Shown here piece after piece: positions 1 to 7,310 of a stretch of 33,265 bases of DNA (positions are counted from its first letter, which is position 1; each line of letters starts with the position of its first letter). Under the pieces are notes generated by a model. That model was not told the origin of the DNA. It worked only from the letters and a program-made list of their open reading frames with translations, and ran no database searches. A program made the position numbers and the translations under genes. This DNA is from an uncultured Lachnospiraceae bacterium (GTDB taxonomy: Bacteria > Bacillota > Clostridia > Lachnospirales > Lachnospiraceae), in assembly GCA_946040795.1 (NCBI GenBank), contig CAMGCK010000018.1:1-33265 (forward strand), given 5' to 3'.

Positions 1-517
1 ATCGAATGACACATCTTGAGATACCCAACAATATCTTTAACTAAGGGAAACGGGCCGCGGCTATCCGGATATTTCTCTTGTAGCGCCGCTGGCAGATGCA
101 TTGGGTGTTTCTATCATCGAATTGTTTTCCGGCGAAAATGTGGTAAACACCAACAAGTCGTTTCATATGCTTCGGATGAAGTTCCATGTGTGCCCAATCT
201 GTGGAAACGTCGTATGCAGTACCGGAGAAACGGTAGTCAGTTGCTGTGGTATTGTGCTTCCGGCTTTGGAGCCGGAAACGGAAGCTGATCATCATCTGAG
301 TGTTGAAAAAGTTGAAGATGAATACTATATAACCATTCAGCATGAGATGAGCAAGAAGCATTATATTTCTTTTATTGTAGCTGTGAAAGATGACGGATAT
401 GAAATAAAGGAATTATATGCGGAGGGCAATGCCGAAGCTCGCTTCAAGATCAACAGGACGAAATACTTTCTGTATTATTGCAATATGCATGGATTATTTA
501 AGGTGCCTGTGAGATGA
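1..517 (+). pseudogene. XRE-family regulator with C-terminal desulfoferrodoxin-like domain, 5' truncated and frameshifted
   Basis: The readable C-terminal part runs in frame from about 41 to the TGA at 515-517. It starts with RETGRGYPDIS, the end of an XRE helix-turn-helix domain, followed by PLADALGVSIIELFSGE, the usual close of that domain in Lachnospiraceae regulators. Next come a CPICGN pair and an SCCG motif, which look like a rubredoxin/desulfoferrodoxin-type metal site, and a stretch (EDEYYITIQHEMSKKHYISF) resembling the superoxide-reductase fold. The expected upstream part ISLTKWETGRG is split: TISLTK is read in another frame, and restoring one T near position 46 (AAG-TGG-GAA) joins the two. 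The first 40 bases do not continue a good HTH domain, and a TAA sits at 38-40 in the C-terminal frame. The family would be a DNA-binding redox-sensing regulator. It is either a pseudogene or an assembly-edge error. Confidence 0.7.
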
Positions 518-568
518 ATTTCCGATTAAGCTCTCGCTGGTAGTTGCCGTACGGGAATAAGTAAAAAA

Positions 569-609
569 TATCGAGTACTGCGGGGCAGATGATCCCATAG
601 TACTCGGTA
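569..609. terminator. Bidirectional hairpin terminator
   Basis: Sixteen-base arms at 569-584 and 594-609 pair around GAGTACT/AGTACTC with a nine-base loop. A-rich sequence precedes the hairpin and T-rich sequence follows it, so it can end transcripts from either side. It lies just after the regulator fragment. Confidence 0.7.
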
Positions 610-676
610 TTTCATTTCATTTTCGCCAGCCCATTAGTGACAGTGCTCATTGTTCAGTCCCTACTGTTTTATGAAC

Positions 677-703
677 ACTGCCCTGATCTGCGGCAGTTTT
701 TTT
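677..703 (+). terminator. Rho-independent terminator, plus orientation
   Basis: ACTGCC at 677-682 pairs with GGCAGT at 692-697, followed by seven T residues. No intact plus-strand gene lies directly upstream, so it may be part of the repeat that interrupts the degV remnant. Confidence 0.5.
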
Positions 704-705
704 AT

Positions 706-733
706 GGGACAGGGGGAAATGTCCCCACTGTCC
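706..733. repeat. Palindromic repeat, GGGGACATTTCCCC type
   Basis: An imperfect palindrome of about 28 bases centred on a CAT/ATG trinucleotide, with GGACAG at one end and CTGTCC at the other. It interrupts the degV remnant. In layout it resembles the larger repeats at 1821-1934 (short GGGGAC core flanked by GACA/TGTC), suggesting a family of small dispersed palindromes. Confidence 0.5.
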
Positions 734-1076
734 ACCAACAGCTGATTGTCTTCCATGTAGCGGAGAAGATTGGATTTCAGCGTATCCAGCGCCGCAAGAA
801 GGACCAGAATTTTCCGGGTTACTGTAACCTGCTGCGAGTCAATGACGGAAACATTTTCATATTCCTCAGCCGCATTTTTTGCGCTCTGATAGCATGGTGT
901 CGGTATTTTCCAGCAGTTCAAAGAATTCGTTTTTGGACATGTCGATACCGTCCCGATAAGTCTTGTCATTGATGATGACAGTCATCGGCGCAACAATAAC
1001 ATTGCTGAATTCGTTCTGCTCAGCATCGGATGCAGAATCCGTGATTATGCGAATACTCATGATAATCCTCCCTCTT

Positions 1077-1093
1077 CAGCACACTGTGTGCTG
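1077..1093. promoter_or_regulatory. Probable TetR operator in front of degV remnant
   Basis: CAGCACACTGTGTGCTG is a 17-base palindrome with one central base. It sits immediately upstream of the degV ribosome binding site. An almost identical palindrome lies in the tetR promoter at 1757-1773, so both are probably bound by the TetR protein encoded between them. Confidence 0.7.
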
Positions 1094-1164
1094 TTTGGGT
1101 GTAAGAAATTCTCCGACTCCTGCCGGAGGATCTTTTATAAAGTGTGCTATTTGCGCATTTCCTG

Positions 1165-1734
1165 TCAGTTCTTTTTCAGTCCCTCCAGAAGAAATCCGAA
1201 TCCATAGCGGAACAATCGGACGGCTTCCTCTCTGGGAAGATTTCGTGCCAGTGCGTCTGCATTGAAGCCGCGGATATAACACCAGATGGAATAAGTGATG
1301 GCCTCATCATCCAGATCTGCCTTCAGGTAACCGATTTCTTTTCCGATGCCGATCAGCTTGCGGATCTCCTGACTCCACCATTCAAAGTTGGCCTGGTTCA
1401 CGGAATCGGCTTCAAATACATAAGCCCCCATGTACTGCCGGCTTTCATAAGTCAGAATCAGCGTTCCCGAAGCCACCTGCAGAATGTGCTCACCAAAATC
1501 CCCCTCGCCGGTCCACGGCGTGGAAAGGCTCTCACGCACCTTGCTCACGGTCTCCTCATACAGGATTCCCAGAACCTCGTCAATGTTATGAAATCGATTG
1601 TAAAATACCCGGTTCGTCAACTGAAGATCATTTAAAATATCACGAACCGTGATCTTTCCTGCGCTTTTCTGCTGCGCGATCCTCTTTGCCGATAATATGA
1701 TCTGGTCACAGATCTCATCACGGATCATTTCCAT
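1165..1734 (-). CDS. TetR-family transcriptional repressor
   Basis: A 189-residue protein of usual TetR length. Residues about 5-50 form the N-terminal three-helix DNA-binding domain, with ITVRDILNDLQLTNRVFYNRF as the helix-turn-helix and the typical Y-x-R-F end. The rest is a helical ligand-binding and dimer domain with no recognisable ligand signature, although W-rich segments (EFWWSQ-like and IWCYIRGF) are seen. The ATG at 1734 is preceded by GAGGAG. The gene has its own sigma-A promoter with a palindromic operator directly after the -10 box, and a second operator copy fronts the downstream degV remnant. This implies autorepression and control of that neighbour. Since degV is broken, the regulator may be an orphan here or act on sites elsewhere. 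Confidence 0.88.
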   Translation of the reverse strand: MEMIRDEICDQIILSAKRIAQQKSAGKITVRDILNDLQLTNRVFYNRFHNIDEVLGILYEETVSKVRESLSTPWTGEGDFGEHILQVASGTLILTYESRQYMGAYVFEADSVNQANFEWWSQEIRKLIGIGKEIGYLKADLDDEAITYSIWCYIRGFNADALARNLPREEAVRLFRYGFGFLLEGLKKN

Positions 1735-1756
1735 TAGATCTCCTCATTCAAGCTTT

Positions 1757-1773
1757 CAGCACATAGTGTGCTG
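1757..1773. promoter_or_regulatory. Probable TetR operator in tetR promoter
   Basis: CAGCACATAGTGTGCTG matches the palindrome at 1077-1093 at 15 of 17 positions. It lies between the -10 box (1779-1784) and the tetR ribosome binding site, where a bound repressor would block transcription. Confidence 0.75.
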
Positions 1774-1778
1774 AACAA

Positions 1779-1807
1779 GTTATAGCAAATCGCACTTCAG
1801 AAGTCAA
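1779..1807 (-). promoter_or_regulatory. tetR promoter (-35 TTGACT, -10 TATAAC)
   Basis: On the minus strand TTGACT (1802-1807) and TATAAC (1779-1784) are separated by exactly 17 bases, followed at once by the operator palindrome. Confidence 0.75.
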
Positions 1808-1820
1808 GCAAAACTTTCAG

Positions 1821-1934
1821 AGTGACACCGGGGACGTTTCTTTCTGTCAACTTTTCAGCGAGGTGACAAAATGAAACGTCCCCGGTGACAACTTACAGCG
1901 AGGTGACAAAATGAAACGTCCCCGGTGACAGCTT
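1821..1934. repeat. Cluster of three palindromic repeats with ACCGGGGACGTTTC core
   Basis: Three related units lie in a row. Unit A (about 1821-1855) is inverted relative to unit B (1862-1894). Unit C (1902-1934) repeats B almost exactly at a 40-base period, joined by AGCGAGG spacers. Each unit is bounded by GTGACA/TGTCAC, so A and B can fold into one long hairpin. Unit C overlaps the last codon and stop of the GH31 gene. Such GACGTTTC palindromes look like REP or small transposable repeats. No transposase is visible here. Confidence 0.75.
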
Positions 1935-4011
1935 AATAAACTTTTACGCCGCTTCCTTCACGGATAAATACCGGAATGGCGCAGGTCTCGATCTTAGCAA
2001 ATGCCTCTACGGTCTGGCCGCCTTCATATACCTTACCGGTCGCGGATTCGATCCAGTTCGTTCCTGCCGGCAGATAGACTGGCCATGTGGAAACGCCGGG
2101 TTCGGTGACCGGTGCTACCAGGATGTCATTTCCGAACATATGCGCATCGTAAACTTCCCATGCCTTCTGATCGTCCGGGAATGCATAGAACAGCGGGCGA
2201 ATGACCGGTGAACCGTTTTCAGAAGCCTCTCTCATGGTATCACGGACATAGTCACGCAGATTCTCTCGGATGAAGAGGTACGGGGTCATAATGTCATACA
2301 TGCGGTCGCCGAAGCTCCACATTTCATTGGGCTGGCCGCTGGACAGAACCTGACGGCCGTTCTCCTTGAAGACCGGCTCGACCTTGTACCACGGCACACG
2401 TTCACCGTGCATACGGAATACCGGGAGGAAGCAGCCCCATGCAAACCAGCGGGCAAGGAGTTCGCGGAAGCCTTCATCGGTGGGATCGCCGCCCAGGAAA
2501 CCGCCCAGGTCGCAGGTCCACCACGGGATGCCGGCCATACCCATGGACAGGCCGGCCTGCAGCTGCTCCTTCATGGTGCGCCATGAGGAAAGGATATCGC
2601 CGGACCAGGTCAGGGTCGCGTACTTCTGAGAACCTGCCCAAGCGCTGCGGATCAGGCTGAGGACTTCCTTTTCACCGGATTCCTTCAGACCGTCATAAAA
2701 TGCATGTGCATATTCCTTGGGGTAAATATTCGTGACCTGAAGGCCAGGGCCCGCATAATAACGGAAGCTGTCATACTCATACGGAACGACCTCCGGTTCA
2801 GCCTCATCCAGCCAGAACATGTGAATGCCATAGGGCATGTAGTTTTTCTTGCACTCGTCAAAGATAAACTTACGCGCGCCCGGATGCGTCGCGTCAAAGT
2901 AAACAACAGCCCCCATCCAGTTGGTACCGGTGTAGGGGGTGCCGCGGTCGGAGCGCATCAGATAGCCGTGGTCCTTCATGTAGTTGTAGTTGCAGCTGCG
3001 CTCGTCAACGGTGGGCCAGACGGAAACAACGGTTTCAATGCCCATGTCCTTTAATTCCTTCACCATCGCCGCCGGATCCGGGAAGCATTCCGGATCAAAC
3101 TTCCACTCGCCCTGCAGGGTCCAATGGAAGAAATCCACAACGATGACATCCAGCGGCAGCCCACGTCTCTTATGCTCACGCGCCACCTCCAGCACTTCCT
3201 GCTGATTACGGTAACGAAGCTTGCACTGCCAGAAGCCCAGGCCGTATTCCGGCATCATCGGTGTACGGCCGGTAACAGCACTGTACTTGAATTCGATTTC
3301 CGCCGGGGTATCGCCCGCGGTGATATAGTAATCCATTTTCTTGGTGGACGGCAGGTGCCACTCGGTCTTATTCATGCCGAAGGTTGCCGTACCCACACCC
3401 GGGTTGTTCCAGAGGAAGCCGTAGCCCAGGCTGGAAACATAGAACGGAACGCTGGCCTGAGAATTTTTGTGTTCCAGTTCCAGAATGGTGCCCTTCTTGT
3501 CAAACTGCGCCATCTGATACTGGCCCATACCGAAGATCTTTTCTCCGTCGACTGCCTCAAAACGCGCATATAATTCGTAATCGCTGGTGCTCGGAACCGG
3601 CTTTAAAACACGTGCTGAGACCGCAAGCGGAACACAGTAACGGTTCATGCGGTCACGGTTGCGCCAGAACTCGGTGAGAAGTGCCTCGCCCTTCTGGTTG
3701 CGGAAGGACAGCCAGCCCTCCGGATTCAACACAGCGGTGATCTTACCGTTTGTCATCGTATATTCATGGCCGATGAAATGGTATTCCGGGTGCTCATCAC
3801 CGCGGTACCAGGGATCGGTGGTGTCCACTTCCGTATCCTTGATCTCCACATCCGTCTCCGGAACCGGCTCGGAAAGAGCCCAGTCATTTTTATCCATTTC
3901 CGCTTCTGCCGTCATGCGGACACGGAATGCATCCGGCCCCCAGGGTTCTACCCACAGCTGGTCAATGCCGTTCTGCACGACCATACGTTTTCCTTCAAAT
4001 CGTACGTCCAT
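1933..4011 (-). CDS. Glycoside hydrolase family 31, alpha-xylosidase/alpha-glucosidase type
   Basis: A 692-residue cytoplasmic enzyme without a signal peptide. An N-terminal beta-sandwich (to about residue 250) is followed by the GH31 (beta/alpha)8 barrel. The catalytic nucleophile is Asp402 in WLDEAEPE and the acid/base is Asp472 in TWSGDILSSW. The substrate segment VVDFFHWTLQGEWKFDP (about 291-307) fits the bacterial alpha-xylosidase/alpha-glucosidase branch, and a C-terminal beta domain begins near residue 590. It would release alpha-linked xylose or glucose from imported oligosaccharides such as xyloglucan fragments. The exact specificity cannot be read by eye. The ATG at 4011 follows an AAAGGA site. 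It lies 61 bases behind the alpha/beta hydrolase gene and is probably cotranscribed with it. Confidence 0.9.
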   Translation of the reverse strand: MDVRFEGKRMVVQNGIDQLWVEPWGPDAFRVRMTAEAEMDKNDWALSEPVPETDVEIKDTEVDTTDPWYRGDEHPEYHFIGHEYTMTNGKITAVLNPEGWLSFRNQKGEALLTEFWRNRDRMNRYCVPLAVSARVLKPVPSTSDYELYARFEAVDGEKIFGMGQYQMAQFDKKGTILELEHKNSQASVPFYVSSLGYGFLWNNPGVGTATFGMNKTEWHLPSTKKMDYYITAGDTPAEIEFKYSAVTGRTPMMPEYGLGFWQCKLRYRNQQEVLEVAREHKRRGLPLDVIVVDFFHWTLQGEWKFDPECFPDPAAMVKELKDMGIETVVSVWPTVDERSCNYNYMKDHGYLMRSDRGTPYTGTNWMGAVVYFDATHPGARKFIFDECKKNYMPYGIHMFWLDEAEPEVVPYEYDSFRYYAGPGLQVTNIYPKEYAHAFYDGLKESGEKEVLSLIRSAWAGSQKYATLTWSGDILSSWRTMKEQLQAGLSMGMAGIPWWTCDLGGFLGGDPTDEGFRELLARWFAWGCFLPVFRMHGERVPWYKVEPVFKENGRQVLSSGQPNEMWSFGDRMYDIMTPYLFIRENLRDYVRDTMREASENGSPVIRPLFYAFPDDQKAWEVYDAHMFGNDILVAPVTEPGVSTWPVYLPAGTNWIESATGKVYEGGQTVEAFAKIETCAIPVFIREGSGVKVY

Positions 4012-4072
4012 TTTTGTCCTTTCAATATGTTAATGATTCGTCACTTCTGTTCGCTCTGTGTTTTCATCCAAT

Positions 4073-4831
4073 TCAGCAGTATTCCTTCATGAATTCGAAG
4101 ATCATCTTGCCGAAGATGCTGTCGCCGTTTTCGTCATACTTGTCATCGTACTCACAATGACCGCCGTGCATCAGGATCTTCTTCACCTTGCTCATGTCAT
4201 AGTCAAAATGATTCAGTGTGGATACCGTCAGTGTGGTCTGCTCCGGCCGGTTCTGCATATCATTGTCTGAGACGATGATGAGCTGCGGCTTGTATTCCTC
4301 TTCCAGGCCGATGTAATAGATCGGCGCAGCCTCGTCGATGATGACGCGGCGGCCATCCAGTCCGCGCTCGCGGCAGACATTGTAGTGCGTAGTAGGCTGT
4401 CCGGCATCATGGATCCAACCGGCAAAGTCCATACCGGTAAGATGGTACGGTGCCAGCCACTTCCGATCATAGCAGAGCATCATGGAAATGTATCCGCCGG
4501 CAGAAGAACCACCAAGGAAGATCTTATCAGGATCACCGCCGTATTCTGCAATGTGTTCCTTTACCCACGCCGCGCAGGCTGCAGCGTCCCGAATAAACTC
4601 CGGGAAGACCGCTTCCGGATACATGCGGTAATTGGCGGAAACAACAGCCACACCATGCGGAACAAGGTAGGACACCAGCGGTTCTGCCCAGATCTTGTCA
4701 CCGCCTTCGATGCCGCCGCCGTGATAATATACGAATACCGGGAAGTTTTCACCGCTGTCCGGAAGATAAATATCCATCCTCCGTGCGGGATGCTCGGTCA
4801 TGCCGTAAGATATGTCTTTATACGTTCTCAT
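4073..4831 (-). CDS. Alpha/beta hydrolase, HSL-like carbohydrate esterase/lipase
   Basis: A 252-residue protein. I chose the ATG at 4831 (MRTYKDISYG) because AAGGAG lies seven bases upstream, although the frame is open further. The oxyanion motif HGGG is at residues 37-40, the nucleophile elbow GGSSAGG gives Ser110, SDNDMQ near 188-193 supplies the likely acid Asp, and GGHCEY supplies His225. These mark the hormone-sensitive-lipase/BD-FAE-like group of cytoplasmic esterases, which often remove acetyl or feruloyl groups from plant oligosaccharides. It is the first gene of a two-gene operon with the GH31 glycosidase, which supports a glycan deacylation role. The substrate is inferred only. Confidence 0.85.
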   Translation of the reverse strand: MRTYKDISYGMTEHPARRMDIYLPDSGENFPVFVYYHGGGIEGGDKIWAEPLVSYLVPHGVAVVSANYRMYPEAVFPEFIRDAAACAAWVKEHIAEYGGDPDKIFLGGSSAGGYISMMLCYDRKWLAPYHLTGMDFAGWIHDAGQPTTHYNVCRERGLDGRRVIIDEAAPIYYIGLEEEYKPQLIIVSDNDMQNRPEQTTLTVSTLNHFDYDMSKVKKILMHGGHCEYDDKYDENGDSIFGKMIFEFMKEYC

Positions 4832-5149
4832 TGTCGTTCTCCTTTTCGTTCTGTTGGACGTCTTCGTACTGTTACGCTGCACAGGCTGCCTTTCCAACCT
4901 TCTCATACGTCGCGGAACCTTTTTTCACTGATGTCAATGTACCACATTCCGGGACTCTCCGTAAACACAAAAATAAAGGAATTTCATCGATATTGTGCTC
5001 TTTCCGAAAGATTGAAGACCGCCTCTTTGCCTGAAAACACACTTGAAATCAGTTTGGTGATTTTCTATAATGACTTCAACACAAAAGCGAAATAACAAGG
5101 CCGGAGTTTCCGGTCTTCATTCTTCAAAATATAACCACGAGGAGACAAT
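4832..5149. other. Divergent intergenic region of the glycan-use locus
   Basis: This 318-base gap separates the minus-strand esterase/GH31 operon from the plus-strand GH116 remnant. The plus side holds a clear promoter (5043-5071), followed by a small GGCCGGA/TCCGGTC hairpin at about 5099-5116 in the leader. I see no convincing minus-strand promoter: TGTCAA at 4933-4938 reads as TTGACA but has no good -10 box at the right distance. Confidence 0.5.
5043..5071 (+). promoter_or_regulatory. Sigma-A promoter for GH116 remnant
   Basis: TTGAAA (5043-5048), a 17-base spacer and a perfect TATAAT (5066-5071). It still stands before a gene that no longer encodes a full enzyme, so it may now drive the esterase downstream. 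Confidence 0.8.
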
Positions 5150-6119
5150 ATGATCTACGATAAAGAACACACACGGGAACTGATTTTTCCGGTGGGCGGC
5201 ATCGGCACAGGCTCCATCGGTTTTGCCGGAAACGGCATGCTGAAGGACTGGGAGATCTTCAATCGGCCGGCCAAGGGAAGTCTGAACGGCTGCTCGCATC
5301 TGGCGCTTCGCATGGAGACAGCAGAAGGCGTACAGGTAAAAGTCCTGAACGGTGACCAGGAAAAGGATCTGATGGGCCAGTACGGCACTCATTATGATTT
5401 TGACGGATACGGCTACGGTCCCAACGCCTCCACCATGGCGGGCTATGACCACTTTTCCGAATGGTCCTTTGACGGTGCTTTCCCCATGTCCGAGCTCCGT
5501 CTGTCCGATCCCGGTTTCCCGGCAGAGGTCTCCATCTCAGCATGGAATCCATTGATTCCGAATGACTCTGAAAACTCTTCCATTCCGGCCGCTTTTTTTG
5601 ACATTACCATCCGGAACACCGGCGCTGTTTCCGCGGATTTCACCGCGGCCTTTTCCCTGCGAAGACGCAATGAAGGTTGTTCGGGGCGTGCGTGATCGTT
5701 ACGACGGCCGTAAACGGAATCCTTACAACGAGATCGAGTGCGGAAATAAATATGCCCGTTCCATGGCCTCATTTGCGCTTCTCATGATCGACAATGGCTT
5801 CATTTTCGATCTGCCGAACCGGATGATCGGTTTTGACCCTCAGAAAGATGCAGTCTGCGGTAAAGCATTTGCTTCAATCTGGTCACTGGACGGTGCCTGG
5901 GGTACGATGGAAGTCAACGGAAATGAAACGGTGATTACGGTTAAAGAAGGTGCACTCCGCGCAAACAAGCTCAAGCTGCCTTATATAGACATGGTTGAAA
6001 CAGTTCTGGTGAATGGAACCCCCGTTGATTTCACGTTTGAAAACGGTATCACTCGCTTGACTGAAGATCTTTCCACAATGAACGCTGTGGAAATCCATGT
6101 CATCCGTGCACTGGTGTGA
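5150..6119 (+). pseudogene. GH116 (GBA2-type) beta-glucosidase gutted by an internal deletion
   Basis: The ATG at 5150 has GAGGAG upstream and opens MIYDKEHTRE, then FPVGGIGTGSIGFAGNG and LKDWEIFNRP, the standard N-terminus of family GH116. This frame runs to FTAAFSL and then breaks into RRRNEGCSGRA and stops at 5695. From about 5660 a second frame carries the C-terminus: EDAMKVVRGVRDRYDG, RNPYNEIECGNKYARSM and FDLPNRMIGFDP, ending at 6119. Full GH116 enzymes are roughly 800-900 residues; here about 170 N-terminal and 150 C-terminal residues remain, so some 500 or more residues, including both catalytic acids, are gone and the join is out of frame. The surviving ends are well conserved and contain no other obvious stops, which points to a recent deletion, or to a misassembly. 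Confidence 0.85.
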
Positions 6120-6841
6120 TCAAAATGGACAAAATAACAAATTATACAATTGAAAATCTACAGATCCGTTGTTTTTATAATGAAGAGAATAGCGGTGATA
6201 TTATTTATTTGAACACGGATTTTGAAGGAGTGGAGTCGGCACTTTCAGAATTGGAAAATATGTTAAAGAAATGTAGTAAAAATGTGATTCTTCCGGTCTT
6301 TGCCGCCATCGAAGGGGAGCGTTGGGGACACGACTTGTCCCCATGGCCTGCGCCGGGTGTCTTTCGGGACGCCGGCGACTTCACAGGCGGAGCGCCGGAA
6401 TATCTGAAAAAACTGATTGAAAATGTGATGCCGGTCGTGGAGCAGACGCTGTTCGGTCCAAAGAACGAACTCCGCCGCGGAATCCTGGGCTACTCTCTGG
6501 GCGGCCTCTTTGCCTTCTGGTCTCTGTTTGCCTGTAATGCTTTTGATTGTGCCGCATCGGTCTCAGGCTCCCTGTGGTACGATGGCTTTGTCGAATATGC
6601 CCGTTCCGCCGCTTTCCAAAAGAAACCGATCGCAGTGTACCTTTCTGTGGGCGATAAAGAACATAAGACCAGGAACAAAAGAATGGCTGCCGTCGAGCGT
6701 TGTCTGGAAGAATGCAGAGTTCTCTGCAATGAACGCGATATTCCGGTCCTTTCGGAACGAAATCCGGGAAATCATTTTGTAAATGTACCGGTACGGATCG
6801 CAAAGGCGCTGTACTATCTGACAGAACAACTGCAGCAATGA
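6116..6841 (+). CDS. Putative esterase, alpha/beta hydrolase (IroE/Fes-like)
   Basis: A 241-residue protein if the GTG at 6116 is used (GTGA overlap with the GH116 remnant). ATG at 6125 is the alternative, and neither has a good ribosome binding site. GERWGHDLSPWPAP (about 67-80) and the nucleophile elbow GYSLGG (Ser127) define the Esterase_D-like family. SVGDKEHKT gives Asp180 and NPGNHFVN gives His220. The family hydrolyses esters of siderophores or sugars; next to glycosidase genes a carbohydrate esterase role is plausible. Oddly, codons 1 to about 57 are strikingly AT-rich, whereas the rest matches the neighbours, suggesting a chimeric 5' end. The gene follows the GH116 remnant and ends at a strong terminator. 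Confidence 0.82.
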   Translation: MIKMDKITNYTIENLQIRCFYNEENSGDIIYLNTDFEGVESALSELENMLKKCSKNVILPVFAAIEGERWGHDLSPWPAPGVFRDAGDFTGGAPEYLKKLIENVMPVVEQTLFGPKNELRRGILGYSLGGLFAFWSLFACNAFDCAASVSGSLWYDGFVEYARSAAFQKKPIAVYLSVGDKEHKTRNKRMAAVERCLEECRVLCNERDIPVLSERNPGNHFVNVPVRIAKALYYLTEQLQQ

Positions 6842-6863
6842 ACCGCTGCCTGCGGCAGTGCAT

Positions 6864-6899
6864 AAAAAAGCCCCGCGTCTCCGACTCGGGGCCCTTTTT
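6864..6899. terminator. Strong bidirectional terminator
   Basis: GCCCCG (6870-6875) pairs with CGGGGC (6887-6892), with AAAAAA before and TTTTT after. It separates the plus-strand esterase from the convergent minus-strand zinc-ribbon gene. Confidence 0.9.
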
Positions 6900-6900
6900 A

Positions 6901-7170
6901 TCAGATCCAGCTGTAATCTCCGCCGGTCATTGCAAGACTGAGCAGCGCATCCGTTTTTTCCACTTCTTCTGCGCCTTCAATAACTTCAAGAAGGATTGCT
7001 TCTCCGCCGGCATCGGGCATTTCATCATCCGGGCCCAGTTCCATGTCCGGTTCTTCACTGCAGTAAATGCAGGGAATCTTGGGAGCGATCTTCACATCCA
7101 GGAAACGGTTTCCGCATTCCGGGCAGTCATACAAGCCGCAGCGGGTCGTATTATCAGGTACGTAGTACAT
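6901..7170 (-). CDS. Small acidic zinc-ribbon-like protein
   Basis: An 89-residue cytoplasmic protein with a CPECGN motif (C-x2-C) at about 16-19 and a second C-x2-C (CIYC) at about 34-37, a typical zinc-ribbon spacing. The C-terminal half is very acidic. The ATG at 7170 follows GAGAGGA. I do not recognise a family or function. It is the last gene of the minus-strand surface-protein region, 140 bases after the signal peptidase gene, and ends at the bidirectional terminator. A structured spacer with an inverted repeat precedes it and may set its own expression. Confidence 0.7.
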   Translation of the reverse strand: MYYVPDNTTRCGLYDCPECGNRFLDVKIAPKIPCIYCSEEPDMELGPDDEMPDAGGEAILLEVIEGAEEVEKTDALLSLAMTGGDYSWI

Positions 7171-7189
7171 ATTATTCCTCTCTTATACC

Positions 7190-7235
7190 GAACAGCAGGC
7201 ACTTTCCGGCATAAAACCGGTAACATCTGCTGTTC
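7190..7235. repeat. Nine-base inverted repeat in leader of zinc-ribbon gene
   Basis: GAACAGCAG (7190-7198) pairs perfectly with CTGCTGTTC (7227-7235), and an inner CCGG/CCGG pair lies in the loop. On the minus strand it stands about 20 bases ahead of the zinc-ribbon ATG and has no following T run, so it looks more like a leader structure than a terminator. Confidence 0.55.
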
Positions 7236-7248
7236 TTCTTTGTTGCCG

Positions 7249-7299
7249 CTTACACTTTCAGCTGCTGGTTCGCTTTATCACTTACACTTTCAGCGGCTG
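7249..7299. repeat. Two 19-base direct repeats
   Basis: CTTACACTTTCAGCTGCTG at 7249-7267 recurs with one change at 7281-7299, a 32-base period, just after the signal peptidase stop codon. The role is unknown. Confidence 0.5.
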
Positions 7300-7310
7300 T
7301 TTTTGTTTTG

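Larger units (their letters stand above)
661..1060 (-). pseudogene. Decayed DegV-family fatty-acid-binding protein
   Basis: The start is intact: good ribosome binding site (GAGGGAGG) and MSIRIITDSASD, the typical DegV N-terminus, followed by IVAPMTVIINDKTYRDG and FFELLENTDT. After about 50 residues the frame is lost. The next recognisable DegV segment, YQSAKNAAEEYENVSVIDSQ, is in another frame, so roughly 40-45 residues are missing at an out-of-frame deletion near 893-900. A later segment (LLAALDTLK) suggests a second internal loss, and the remainder runs into a palindromic repeat at 706-733. Intact DegV proteins are about 280 residues and bind fatty acids for phosphorylation by FakA. This copy cannot make that product. 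It lies behind the TetR gene and has a TetR-type palindrome just upstream of its ribosome binding site. Confidence 0.75.

Noticed and set aside
16-288. 90-codon plus-strand frame at the left end
   Set aside because: Only its first residues (TISLTK) match the XRE domain; the remainder is an out-of-frame reading of the regulator.
1110-1135. Possible terminator after tetR
   Set aside because: A CTCCG/CGGAG stem exists but its T run is on the plus strand, where no gene needs it, and it is weak on the minus strand.
6316-6346. GGGGACACGACTTGTCCCC-like palindrome
   Set aside because: It resembles the repeat family but encodes the conserved esterase motif GHDLSPWPAP in frame, so it is coding sequence.
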